Shown: one piece after another, positions 1 to 7,198 of the stretch | Position numbering within the stretch: position 1 is the first letter of the stretch | Layout: each line of letters begins with the position of its first letter | Source: Rubrobacter sp. | GTDB lineage: Bacteria > Actinomycetota > Rubrobacteria > Rubrobacterales > Rubrobacteraceae | DNA length: 10,740 nt | NCBI GenBank assembly: GCA_013815575.1 | Contig: JACDFX010000020.1 | Coordinates: forward strand, 1 to 10,740 | Reading direction: 5' to 3' | Program-made: the position numbers and the translations under genes | Notes under the pieces: model-generated | Told to the model about the DNA's origin: nothing | The model's database searches: none | What the model saw: the letters and a program-made list of their open reading frames with translations, nothing else

Positions 1-450
1 GGTGCAGGCGAGCATCGCGATGGGGAGCTCGGGGATCATGGGCATGTAGATCGCGACCGGGTCACCCTTGCCGACACCTAAGCCCTTGAGCACGTTGGCG
101 AACTTTTTGACCTCGGCCGTGAGCTCTGAGTAGGTGTAGGCCTTCCCCTCGCCCGGCTCGTCTGACTCCCACAGGATGGCGGTCTTGTCTCCCCGGCCCT
201 GCTCGACCTGGTAGTCCAGGCAGTTGTAGGCGACGTTTAGCTTGCCGCCGACGAACCACTGGGCCTCGGGCGGATCCCACTTGAGCACCTGGTCCCACTC
301 CTTGAACCAGTGGAGCTCCTTCGCCCTCTCCTCCCAGAAACCTTCGTAGTCTCTCTCCGCCTCGTCGTACACCGATGCGTCGCTTACGTTGGCCTGCCGG
401 ACGAACTCCTCCGGCGGCTCGTAGGTGCGGATCTCGGTCTCCTCGGACAT
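1..450 (-). CDS. acs: Acetyl-CoA synthetase, N-terminal 150 residues (3' end outside window)
   Basis: This enzyme joins acetate, ATP and CoA to make acetyl-CoA in the cytoplasm through an acetyl-AMP intermediate. The 150 codons read here contain the usual N-terminal region of the family: an acidic start, then [18 protein letters not shown], then [15 protein letters not shown], and the beginning of the AMP-binding domain ([25 protein letters not shown], split here only by naming). They end in the [15 protein letters not shown] segment. The ATP-binding and catalytic lysine motifs lie outside the window. The ATG at 448-450 has a GGGAG ribosome site four bases upstream (455-459). The gene is divergent from the sulfatase gene and has its own promoter at 591-619, which gives a leader of about 134 bases with a strong hairpin. 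Other acyl-CoA synthetases share the AMP-binding domain, but the N-terminal region is that of Acs. Confidence 0.93.
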   Translation of the reverse strand, partial: MSEETEIRTYEPPEEFVRQANVSDASVYDEAERDYEGFWEERAKELHWFKEWDQVLKWDPPEAQWFVGGKLNVAYNCLDYQVEQGRGDKTAILWESDEPGEGKAYTYSELTAEVKKFANVLKGLGVGKGDPVAIYMPMIPELPIAMLACT

Positions 451-477
451 CGTGCTCCCTTTCCTCGTGTTATGCGG

Positions 478-509
478 CGGGGCTACCCCCAAGCGCAGGG
501 GTAGCCCCG
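478..509 (-). promoter_or_regulatory. Strong hairpin in the acs leader
   Basis: Arms 479-489 and 498-508 are perfect inverted repeats (GGGGCTACCCC / GGGGTAGCCCC) around an 8-base loop, and one further C-G pair extends the stem to 12 bp. The hairpin lies inside the predicted acs leader, about 28 bases before the start codon and just ahead of the ribosome site. Neither strand has a T-run after it, so it is not a classical terminator. A role in transcript stability, attenuation or translation control is possible but unproven. Confidence 0.5.
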
Positions 510-590
510 TTCGGGCCCGCTTTCGAGCCCGGGCCGCGGCCCGCTTGTCGTCTGCACGGGGTCCCTTTCCACGTCACCCATACTGCCCGT

Positions 591-619
591 ACAATATTAC
601 TCGTTGCGCCGCCGGTCAA
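591..619 (-). promoter_or_regulatory. Probable sigma-70-type promoter of acs
   Basis: Read on the minus strand, TTGACC (614-619) matches the -35 consensus at 5 of 6 positions. After a 17-base spacer, TATTGT (591-596) matches the -10 consensus at 4 of 6. Transcription would begin near 584, about 134 bases before the acs start codon. Confidence 0.6.
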
Positions 620-680
620 TCTCGGGGGGTTTCCCAGGTGAGTCCGGCGCCTGCGGCGCTGGAGGCGAGAGTAGGGCTAA

Positions 681-2642
681 GTGAAATTTTTGTTAAACTC
701 TGCCGCATTTGTGGCGGCAAACGAGGATACCGGGGGCGCCGTGAAGCGCCTCGATAAGCTGCTGGTGCGTGGGGATTGGATCTACCTCGCGAGCCTACTC
801 CTGCCCCTGTTCCTCTACAACGTCGTCTTGAAGGTCATCCGCGTCGTCACCCAGCCCGACCCGCCAGGCCTCCTCGGTTTTCTTGACCAGGTGCGTTCCG
901 ATCTGCTCTTCAACCTGGGTTTCGCAGCACTCTGGGTTGGCGTCTTCGCCGTCGTGAGGGGCGGTTGGCCCAGGCGCGCGGTCTTGCTGCTCTTCCACCT
1001 CTCCGTGGTGGTCGTCGTGATCCTGACGACCAGCGCCCACTTCTTCTACACGACGACGGGCTCGACGCTGGACTTGAGCTTCGTGATCGCCTCGATCTCT
1101 TCCCTGGGAGAGATCCGGGGCGCCATAGGCTCGGAGACGACCATCTCGCACTGGGCCCTGGTCTCCCAGATCCTCTTCTACGCCCTGGCGGGCCCGGCCC
1201 TCATGACCCGTCTGATCACCGGCACCTGGGAGTCCCCGGTGGCAGGGGACGCAAGACGCTCGGTCCGTGGCCCTCTCATGGTGGGCCTGGCGGCCCTCCT
1301 GCTCTTCTCCCTCTCCGTGGTGCCGAGCGTGACCAACGCCGGCAACGCTTTCGCCAGGGACCCTTTGGCGAACATGGTCGTCAACGAGGTCGCAACCACC
1401 GAGGTCGAGGCCAACGTCTCCCCCGGATCCCTCCCCACGGACACGACCCTCTCCCCCACGCCCAACACCGAGAAGCGCAACGTGGTGACGATCTTTCTAG
1501 AGTCAACCCGCGCCCAATCGACCACGCCGTACAACGAGGAACTGGACACGACGCCGTTTTTGGATGAACTCTCCAAGGAGAGCCTGATGGCGGAGCGGGC
1601 CCGCGCGGTCGTCCCCCACACCTCGAAGGCGCTCCTGGCGACCACCTGCGGGGTGGAGCCCCCTCTCGACACTCAGAAGACCGAGTCCGAACCGGGCATC
1701 GTCCCGGGCAGGTGCCTGCCCGAGCTTCTGGAAGAACAGGGCTACAACACGGCCTTCTTCCAGTCGGCCACGGAGACCTTCGAGCGGAGGCCGCAGCTCG
1801 TGGAGAACTTCGGGTACGACCACTTCCAGGCGATAGAGGACATGGACAAGACGGGCTACCAGCGGGTCAACTACTTCGGGTACGAGGATGAGGTCATGCT
1901 CGATCCCAGCCGCGAGTGGCTGGAGGAGAACGGTGATGATGGCCCGTTCATGACCACCTACCTGACGGTGACGCCCCACCACCAGTACGTGGTACCGGAC
2001 CGCTACGGCACGAAAAAATACTCATCCGACCCGGAGCTGGACAGGTATCTGAACACCGTGCGCTACCAGGACTTCTTTCTGGAGAAGCTCTTCGACCAGT
2101 ACAAGGACCTCGGGCTCTACGAGGACACCATCTTCGTGATCCTGGGCGACCATGGCGAGGGCTTCGGCGAGCACGGCCTCAAGCAGCACGACAACACCAT
2201 CTACGAGGAAGGCTTACACATCCCGCTCCTCATCCACGACCCGAAGAACCCCGAGCCGAAGCGCGTCGAGGAGCTTGTAAACGAGCTGGACGTCCTGCCG
2301 ACGGTCGCGGACATGCTCGGGTACAGGGTGGGCGGTGGTGATTACCCAGGCTACTCGATGCTCTCGCCGCCGGGGGACCGGAAGCTGATGGCGAGTTGCT
2401 ACCACGAGCGGACGTGCCTGACGAGCATCGACGGGGACGAGAAGTACATCTACTCCTACGGGAACCGGGGCGAGGAGTACTACGACCTCTCGGCGGACCC
2501 GAAGGAGAGGAAGAACCTGATCGAGGAGCAGCCCGAGAAGAAGATAGAAGACCTTCGCGACGACCTGCTGGCCTGGGAGGCCCGCGTCGAGTCCTCCTAC
2601 GAGCAACAACGCCCGCAGGAAGAGACGAACGCCTCCGAGTAG
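681..2642 (+). CDS. LTA synthase-like membrane sulfatase/phosphoglycerol transferase family protein
   Basis: The protein has the layout of LtaS-type enzymes. Five hydrophobic helices (about residues 34-55, 73-92, 100-123, 157-178 and 198-217) are followed by a linker and a large extracytoplasmic alkaline-phosphatase/sulfatase-fold domain. Visible active-site features are E274 in FLESTRAQ, the likely nucleophile T314 in PHTSK, and the metal-binding run D490-H491 in GDHGEGFGEHG with H503 downstream. Known relatives move glycerol-phosphate or similar groups onto cell-surface polymers or lipids, but the substrate cannot be read from the sequence. At 653 residues it is close to the usual family length. 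The GTG at 681 is the outermost start, with GTAGGG a few bases upstream. A GTG at 741 (residue 21), behind a G-run at 732-736, is equally credible and leaves all helices intact. The gene stands alone, 73 bases before fabI. Confidence 0.85.
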   Translation: MKFLLNSAAFVAANEDTGGAVKRLDKLLVRGDWIYLASLLLPLFLYNVVLKVIRVVTQPDPPGLLGFLDQVRSDLLFNLGFAALWVGVFAVVRGGWPRRAVLLLFHLSVVVVVILTTSAHFFYTTTGSTLDLSFVIASISSLGEIRGAIGSETTISHWALVSQILFYALAGPALMTRLITGTWESPVAGDARRSVRGPLMVGLAALLLFSLSVVPSVTNAGNAFARDPLANMVVNEVATTEVEANVSPGSLPTDTTLSPTPNTEKRNVVTIFLESTRAQSTTPYNEELDTTPFLDELSKESLMAERARAVVPHTSKALLATTCGVEPPLDTQKTESEPGIVPGRCLPELLEEQGYNTAFFQSATETFERRPQLVENFGYDHFQAIEDMDKTGYQRVNYFGYEDEVMLDPSREWLEENGDDGPFMTTYLTVTPHHQYVVPDRYGTKKYSSDPELDRYLNTVRYQDFFLEKLFDQYKDLGLYEDTIFVILGDHGEGFGEHGLKQHDNTIYEEGLHIPLLIHDPKNPEPKRVEELVNELDVLPTVADMLGYRVGGGDYPGYSMLSPPGDRKLMASCYHERTCLTSIDGDEKYIYSYGNRGEEYYDLSADPKERKNLIEEQPEKKIEDLRDDLLAWEARVESSYEQQRPQEETNASE

Positions 2643-2706
2643 GTCCCTGGCAGCGTTCAACCTCTTTCCCTAGACTGTGCCGGACCTTGTATAGAACCAA
2701 GCCCCT

Positions 2707-2711
2707 GGAGG
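2707..2711 (+). promoter_or_regulatory. Shine-Dalgarno site of fabI
   Basis: GGAGG lies four bases before the ATG at 2716 and fixes the fabI start. A TANNNT-type -10 candidate (TAGACT, 2671-2676) lies upstream, but the sequence 17 bases before it (TGGCAG, 2648-2653) is a poor -35, so fabI's own promoter is only tentative. Confidence 0.6.
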
Positions 2712-2715
2712 CGAG

Positions 2716-3495
2716 ATGCCTGGACTGCTCGAAGGCAAAAAGGTGCTGATCACAGGCGTTCTGGACCGCCGCTCCATCGCCTACTCGGCCGCGCGGCTGG
2801 CGGGCGAGCAGGGGGCGGAGGTGGTCCTGAGCAGCTTCGGCCGCGCCCGCAGCCTGACCGAACGAACCGCCAGACGCCTCGACCCCCAGCCCCCCATCCT
2901 CGAACTCGACGTGAACAAGCCCGAAGATATCGAGGCCGTGGCCGAAGACCTGAAAGAGCGCTGGGGCGAGATCCACGGCGTCGTCCACGCCGTCGCCTTC
3001 GCCCCGGAGGACGCCCTCGGCGGCAATTTCCTTACCGCGGAGTGGCCCTCCGTCGCCACCGCCGTCCAGACCTCGGCCTTCTCCCTGAAAGCCCTGACCG
3101 TCGGCCTTTCTGACCTCATGAAGCCCGGCGCCTCCATCGTCGGCCTGGACTTCGACGCCCGCGTGGCCTGGCCCTCCTACGACTGGATGGGGGTCGCCAA
3201 GGCGGCCCTGGAGTCGACCTCGCGCTACCTCGCCCGCGACCTCGGCGAACGGGGCATCAGGGTAAACCTCGTCTCCGCCGGCCCCGTCAAAACCCTCGCC
3301 GCCAAGGGCATCAGCGGCTTCGAGGAGATTGAAGGTGAGTGGGGCCGCCAGGCACCCTTGGGCTGGGAGACTACGGACCCCGAGCCCGTAGGCAAGGCCG
3401 TCGTCAGCCTCCTCTCGGACTGGTGGCCGGCGACGACTGGAGAGCTGATCCACGTGGACGGCGGGTATCACGCGATGGGAGCGCCGATCAGGTAG
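2716..3495 (+). CDS. fabI: Enoyl-[acyl-carrier-protein] reductase, InhA-like
   Basis: The enzyme carries out the last reduction of each fatty-acid elongation cycle, converting trans-2-enoyl-ACP to acyl-ACP with NADH in the cytoplasm. It is a short-chain dehydrogenase fold: a nucleotide-binding start with KVLITGVLDRRSIAYSAA (residues 9-26), an acidic end of a strand at LELDVN, and the FabI-type active site Y155-x6-K162 in the run SYDWMGVAKAALES. The DFD preceding it places F146 where InhA has Phe149 rather than the Tyr of E. coli FabI, so this is the mycobacterial-like form. A C-terminal TTGELIHVDGGYHAMGA closes the protein. At 259 residues it is slightly shorter than InhA (269). It is convergent with the unrecognised gene downstream and is the target class of triclosan and isoniazid. 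No upstream fabG is adjacent, unlike the mycobacterial arrangement. Confidence 0.93.
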   Translation: MPGLLEGKKVLITGVLDRRSIAYSAARLAGEQGAEVVLSSFGRARSLTERTARRLDPQPPILELDVNKPEDIEAVAEDLKERWGEIHGVVHAVAFAPEDALGGNFLTAEWPSVATAVQTSAFSLKALTVGLSDLMKPGASIVGLDFDARVAWPSYDWMGVAKAALESTSRYLARDLGERGIRVNLVSAGPVKTLAAKGISGFEEIEGEWGRQAPLGWETTDPEPVGKAVVSLLSDWWPATTGELIHVDGGYHAMGAPIR

Positions 3496-3505
3496 CTGTC
3501 ACTTG

Positions 3506-5146
3506 TCAGCCAGGGCGGCCACTTATGCGCAGCGAGCTACGACTACTTCTGTTTGAGCCGCCACTCACGCATCCCTTCGAGAAACAGAATCGTACTGCGA
3601 GAATGTGAGCGGTGGCTGCCCTCCCGCGCAGAGCACCCAGTAAACGGCCAAGCGTCTTCTCGTAATCGGAGCCCTTGCGGTGCGCCGACGCCTTTGACCG
3701 TAGCGCCTGGATGTTGCGCAGAAGCTTGACGTCACGGTCGACGTGCTCGTAGCCTTCCTGCCGTAACCATCGCTCGAACTTCGCGATGCTCTTCTCGTCC
3801 TTTACCCGGGACTCCAAGCGCCGTTGGATTTCCTTGTCGTTTAGCCCATCGCTCAGCAGCTTGGCCAGAATGTCAAGGCTGCCCTCGAACTCCGTCTGCG
3901 ATTCCGTGAGGGGTACTCTCAGCTGCTGGAGAAGGTTGGCGTCCGACCCCGTCGGCTCACGGAACAACGCCCACCCTTTTTGCTCCTGCCAGTCGTCGAC
4001 GAAGCGGCGGTACGTGGCTCGGACCTTAAGGTCGGGTGCTTGCGCTTCGGCCCATTCGCCCAGGAACGCTCGGCGCACACCCGTCTGGCTCATATCCCCT
4101 TCGGGCGCCAAGTTGAAGCTTCGCCAGTAGTCGCGCTCGCTCTTGGGCAAATCGCGGCCGAGATCGCCGAGGAACACCACGACGTGGTCTGGTCCGTCGT
4201 TATCCATACTCAAGATCCACGATCCCGAGCACCTGATCAAACCGTCCTCCACACTGTACTTCTCGGGATTGTCATAGTATTTGTGGAGCACGTCCCTTCT
4301 AAAAAAGACGGGCGTCAAGTAGTTCGGGGCCTCTGGGTTGGCTCCGAAGTAGTTCGCCAACGCGTCCGGGTCGCAAGAGTGTCGCAACTCCTCTCCCTCG
4401 TCGTCATAGCCGATAACGAAATCCGGGAAGTGGTCATCGACCTCCTCGTACGGCCAAATACCTGACCGCTCCACGGGCGGAGGCGGGATCACCCGCGTGG
4501 CAAGATACCTGGTAATCGGGGACGGAAGCATGGTGTTCGGGTAGCGCGTGGCGCAGAGGTTCTCGCTCCTCCAGTCTTCCTCAGCGGGCAGCGTGACGCC
4601 CACCGAGCTGGCGTACCTAACCGAATCGATGAACAGCAGCAGGTCGAGTTGGCGAGCCGCTTGGTACTGACGCAGAAGTTTCGTCTTCACACGGACCTCA
4701 TCATCAGACACCTCGGCCGCGACTTCCGCAGTCTCGTCCTCGTGCGCCTTCATGAGGACGTGTTGTTCGTTGTCCCACCAGAGGTTGTGGAACAGTCTGA
4801 ACTCCTGAACGATCTCCATGTAACTCGGACTAGCGCCGTGAAATTCGCGAAGAAGCACGAGGTATTCGACCTCGCGGTCGTCGCCCTCCCGATGGTACGT
4901 CGTCACCAAATCGCCGTTCTCGCCCGGCCCTTGAGAAAATCCTGGTCTGCCGTCGGTCACCATCAGGTCCCAACCTGGATCGCCGAGCGCTCGCTCCCGA
5001 TAAGTCGGTGGCGCGAAGGCACAATACACGCCTCCGTTGTCCTGCTTACTGGTGGACCACGACCTGTACACAACCGTCCACGGACCCCGGCCGAGCGCCA
5101 GGAAGTCTTTGTGTATCTCCTCTTGGGTAAGCCACTCATCGTTCAC
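3506..5146 (-). CDS. Unrecognised protein of about 540 residues, probable frameshift near its C-terminus
   Basis: I do not recognise a named family. The protein is soluble-looking, acidic and rich in aromatic residues, with no signal peptide or membrane helix. Recognisable stretches are YMEIVQEFRLFHNLWWD (about 107-123), KTKLLRQYQAARQLDLLLFIDSVRY (about 153-177), and a C-terminal helical part with LRNIQALRSKASAHRKGSDY. In the last stretch R483-x5-H489 resembles the Rx4-6H motif of HEPN nucleases, but that is only a motif-level likeness. GC is visibly lower than in the neighbours, and rare codons (AGA, CGA, ATA, AGT) cluster in the last 40 codons. These last codons look untranslated: another frame gives a more natural end at 3543 (see separate entry). 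The GTG start at 5144-5146 has no Shine-Dalgarno site but lies six bases after TAAACT, which suggests a leaderless transcript. It follows dnaB by 73 bases and is convergent with fabI. Acquisition by transfer is an inference. Confidence 0.75.
   Translation of the reverse strand: MNDEWLTQEEIHKDFLALGRGPWTVVYRSWSTSKQDNGGVYCAFAPPTYRERALGDPGWDLMVTDGRPGFSQGPGENGDLVTTYHREGDDREVEYLVLLREFHGASPSYMEIVQEFRLFHNLWWDNEQHVLMKAHEDETAEVAAEVSDDEVRVKTKLLRQYQAARQLDLLLFIDSVRYASSVGVTLPAEEDWRSENLCATRYPNTMLPSPITRYLATRVIPPPPVERSGIWPYEEVDDHFPDFVIGYDDEGEELRHSCDPDALANYFGANPEAPNYLTPVFFRRDVLHKYYDNPEKYSVEDGLIRCSGSWILSMDNDGPDHVVVFLGDLGRDLPKSERDYWRSFNLAPEGDMSQTGVRRAFLGEWAEAQAPDLKVRATYRRFVDDWQEQKGWALFREPTGSDANLLQQLRVPLTESQTEFEGSLDILAKLLSDGLNDKEIQRRLESRVKDEKSIAKFERWLRQEGYEHVDRDVKLLRNIQALRSKASAHRKGSDYEKTLGRLLGALRGRAATAHILAVRFCFSKGCVSGGSNRSSRSSLRISGRPG
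3543..3630 (-). other. Likely true C-terminal end of the unrecognised gene, in a shifted frame
   Basis: After about 3628 the open frame yields a Ser/Cys-rich tail (CFSKGCVSGGSNRSSRSS) unlike a folded C-terminus. The neighbouring minus-strand frame reads GSHRSHSRSTILFLEG and then MREWRLKQK, and stops at TAG (3543-3545). That is a plausible amphipathic helical end with ordinary codons. The switch would be explained by a one-base loss, or a CG duplication, in the GC run at 3623-3628. It could be a sequencing error, a real mutation or frameshifting. Confidence 0.55.
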
Positions 5147-5152
5147 GGGTTT

Positions 5153-5182
5153 AGTTTAAGCGATGGTCGCTCCGCTCAAAAC
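5153..5182 (-). promoter_or_regulatory. Candidate leaderless promoter of the unrecognised gene
   Basis: On the minus strand TAAACT (5153-5158) is a TANNNT -10 box followed by exactly six bases and then the GTG start codon (5144-5146). The transcript would therefore begin at or within one base of the start codon. Upstream, TTGAGC (5174-5179) at a short 15-base spacing is a modest -35 candidate. No ribosome site precedes the GTG. Confidence 0.45.
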
Positions 5183-5219
5183 ATCTGGTTCAATCTCTTC
5201 TGAAAGGACGGAAGGCAAG

Positions 5220-6605
5220 CTAGCCGCGGCGCGCGAGCGAGGCGAACTTGGTGTACTGCTCCAACCACGCGAGCTGCACCTTGCCCGTCGGCCCGTTACG
5301 GTGCTTACCTATGATGACCTCGGCTATGCCCTTGTCGTCCGAGTCCGGGTTGTAGTACTCGTCGCGGTAAAGAAACATGACCATATCTGCGTCTTGCTCG
5401 ATCGCTCCCGAATCGCGAAGGTCGGACAGCATTGGCCGTTTGTCGTGACGGGCTTCTACAGCGCGGGAGAGCTGTGCGATGGCGAGGACCGGAACGTCGA
5501 GATCTCGGGCGAGGACTTTCAAGCCGCGGCTGATCTCGGCGATCTCCTGCTGGCGGTTGTCGTTGCGGCTCCCCTGCCCCACCATGAGCTGCAAATAGTC
5601 CACCACGACCAGCGAGAGCGGCGGCCCGCCCTGGGCGCTGAGCTGGCTCGCGAGACGCCTCACCTTGGCCCGCATCTCCATCAACGTGACGCCGGCGGTG
5701 TCGTCGATCCAGATCGGCGCCTCACTCACCTGCGCCACGCCCCGCAACAGCTTCGGCCAGTCCTCGGCCTTGACGTTGCCGCTCCTGAGGGCCTGCGCGG
5801 GGATACGGGTCGTCTGAGAGATAAGCCTCTGGACTAGCTGCTCCTTGCTCATCTCCAACGAGAAGATCGCCACCGGCATCTTCTTCTCGCTACTTGCATG
5901 CCATATAGCATTGAGCGCCATGGCTGTTTTTCCCATGGCCGGCCTGGCGGCGAGGACGACGAGGTCGCTCTTGTGGAAACCCGTAGTGAGACGGTCGAGG
6001 TCCTCGAAGCCGGTCTCGACGCCGGTTACTTCGCCCTCCTGTTCGTAGAGGCGTTGGATCATCTCCAGGGCCCCCGGCGCGAGCTCGGAGACGGGTGCTA
6101 AGTGCTGCTTGAGCGTGCGGTTTGAGACGCCGTAGATGAGCTGCTCGGCGGAGTCCAGCGCCTCGGTCACGTCTTCGGGCTCGCGGAAGGCGTCCTCCGT
6201 AATGCGGCTGCCGACGTCTATTACGGAGCGGAGCAGGGCCTTGCCGCGGATGATCTCGGCGTAGCGGGCGGCGTTGGAGGCGGTGGGAACGCTCTCGACG
6301 AGTTGGAAGACGTAGGCCCGGCCACCGACGCGCTCGAACTCGTTGACCGAGCTCAGTTCGTTGGTGAGCGTGATCTGGTCTATGCGGTCCCCGCGCGAGT
6401 AGAGTCGCATCATGGACCCGTAGATGATCCTGTGCGTCTCGGAGTAGAAGTCTTCCGAGGAGAGCTGCTCGGCCACGGCAACCACAGCCGTCTCTGAAAC
6501 CAGCAACGCCCCTATTACCGCCCGCTCTGCATCCAGGTCATGCGGCGGCACGCGGGACGCCTCGGCCCCCGTCTCAACGCTCCGCATCCTTCCCCGACGC
6601 TCCAT
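5220..6605 (-). CDS. dnaB: Replicative DNA helicase DnaB
   Basis: DnaB is the hexameric 5'-3' helicase that unwinds DNA ahead of the replication fork. The N-terminal domain begins with PPHDLDAERAVIGALLVS. After a helical linker comes the RecA-like domain, with Walker A RPAMGKT (K226), IFSLEMSKEQLVQRL, Walker B SLVVVDYLQLM (D336), and the late motif LSDLRDSGAIEQDADMVMFLYRDEYY. It ends in GKHRNGPTGKVQLAWLEQYTKFASL. I place the start at ATG 6603-6605 (461 residues). The open frame extends to a GTG at 6626, but that codon sits in the tail of a terminator-like hairpin. ATG 6585-6587 (MRSVETG) is a second possibility, and neither has a clear ribosome site. There is no intein: the Walker region is continuous. 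It follows the ribosomal operon, as is common in actinobacteria, but two hairpins separate them. Confidence 0.96.
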   Translation of the reverse strand: MERRGRMRSVETGAEASRVPPHDLDAERAVIGALLVSETAVVAVAEQLSSEDFYSETHRIIYGSMMRLYSRGDRIDQITLTNELSSVNEFERVGGRAYVFQLVESVPTASNAARYAEIIRGKALLRSVIDVGSRITEDAFREPEDVTEALDSAEQLIYGVSNRTLKQHLAPVSELAPGALEMIQRLYEQEGEVTGVETGFEDLDRLTTGFHKSDLVVLAARPAMGKTAMALNAIWHASSEKKMPVAIFSLEMSKEQLVQRLISQTTRIPAQALRSGNVKAEDWPKLLRGVAQVSEAPIWIDDTAGVTLMEMRAKVRRLASQLSAQGGPPLSLVVVDYLQLMVGQGSRNDNRQQEIAEISRGLKVLARDLDVPVLAIAQLSRAVEARHDKRPMLSDLRDSGAIEQDADMVMFLYRDEYYNPDSDDKGIAEVIIGKHRNGPTGKVQLAWLEQYTKFASLARRG

Positions 6606-6626
6606 AGACGCTCTAGGATGCAACAC

Positions 6627-6656
6627 AAAGGCCCCCGTTACAAGACAGGGGCCTTT
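6627..6656 (-). terminator. Terminator-like hairpin between rplI and dnaB
   Basis: Arms 6627-6635 (AAAGGCCCC) and 6648-6656 (GGGGCCTTT) are perfect complements around a 12-base loop. Read on the minus strand, the GC stem is followed by TTTGTGTTG, a fairly U-rich tail, so it can act as a Rho-independent terminator or attenuator just upstream of dnaB. The plus-strand tail (TTTACCTT) is also T-rich, so it may work both ways. Confidence 0.5.
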
Positions 6657-6713
6657 ACCTTGTAGTCCAGGTTATGTGTGAACCTGACGTAGAGCCATAG
6701 AGAAGCCCGGTTC

Positions 6714-6741
6714 GTAGGGGCGCTTCGTGAAGCGCCCCTAC
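6714..6741 (-). repeat. Perfect 13-bp inverted repeat at the rplI stop codon
   Basis: Arms 6714-6726 (GTAGGGGCGCTTC) and 6729-6741 (GAAGCGCCCCTAC) are exact reverse complements separated by only two bases. The rplI stop codon (6738-6740) lies inside the second arm. No T-run follows. The GTAGGGGCG...CGCCCCTAC form resembles dispersed REP-like palindromes found in many bacterial genomes. It could act as a transcript end or stability element of the ribosomal operon, but copy number cannot be judged from one window. Confidence 0.6.
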
Positions 6742-7187
6742 AGTTTGGGGACGACTATGACCTTGACGCTGGCCTCGACGTCGCCGTGGACCTGGATCGG
6801 GACCTGGTGCGTGCCGAGGGACTTTATGGGCTCTTCGAGACGTACCCTACGCCGGTCGATACGGACGCCGCGGGCCTTCTCGACGGCGGCGACGACGTTG
6901 GCGGCGGTGACCGAGCCGAAGAGGCGCTCGTCCTCGCCGGTGCGGGCCTCGATGGTTATCACGCTCTTGTTGAGGGTCGCGGCGATCTCTTCGGCTCGCT
7001 CGGCGAGGCGGCGGTCCCGCTCCTCGCTCTCGGCCATCTCGCGGCGGGCCTCCTCCATCTTGCCCGGCGTGGCGACCTCGGCGAGGTTGCGGGGGACGAG
7101 GAAGTTTCGGACGTAGCCGCGGCTAACGTCCACGATGTCTCCCCGCTGCCCGATCTTCTCGACGTCATGGGTCAGTATCACCTGCAT
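6738..7187 (-). CDS. rplI: 50S ribosomal protein L9
   Basis: L9 binds 23S rRNA near the L1 stalk and reaches across the ribosome surface. The N-terminal RNA-binding domain is clear in MQVILTHDVEKIGQRGDIVDVSRGYVRNFLVPRNLA (split here only by domain). It is followed by a long charged connecting helix (about residues 42-75) and the C-terminal domain with LFGSVTAANVVAAVE and the closing VPIQVHGDVEASVKVIVV. At 149 residues it is of normal length. The ATG at 7185-7187 has AAGGGG (7195-7200) seven bases upstream, and that site overlaps the rpsR stop codon, so the two genes are tightly linked. The gene is last in the rpsF-rpsR-rplI operon and its stop codon lies within a perfect palindrome. Confidence 0.97.
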   Translation of the reverse strand: MQVILTHDVEKIGQRGDIVDVSRGYVRNFLVPRNLAEVATPGKMEEARREMAESEERDRRLAERAEEIAATLNKSVITIEARTGEDERLFGSVTAANVVAAVEKARGVRIDRRRVRLEEPIKSLGTHQVPIQVHGDVEASVKVIVVPKL

Positions 7188-7198
7188 CGTCTAACCCC

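Noticed and set aside
530..543. 14-base perfect palindrome in a GC-rich stretch
   Set aside because: Gapless GC-only palindromes of this size are expected by chance in such sequence. It is mentioned only as part of the acs leader.
2230..3471. 413-codon open frame on the minus strand
   Set aside because: It runs antisense across the sulfatase end and fabI, its product is low-complexity Arg/Gly/Ala, and both plus-strand genes are clear. It is a GC-driven shadow.
3488..3545. Possible terminator between fabI and the convergent gene
   Set aside because: No stem of useful length with a T-run could be found in this short gap.
6606..6626. GTG at 6626 as the dnaB start
   Set aside because: It lies directly in the U-rich tail of a terminator-like hairpin, and the added residues do not resemble DnaB.
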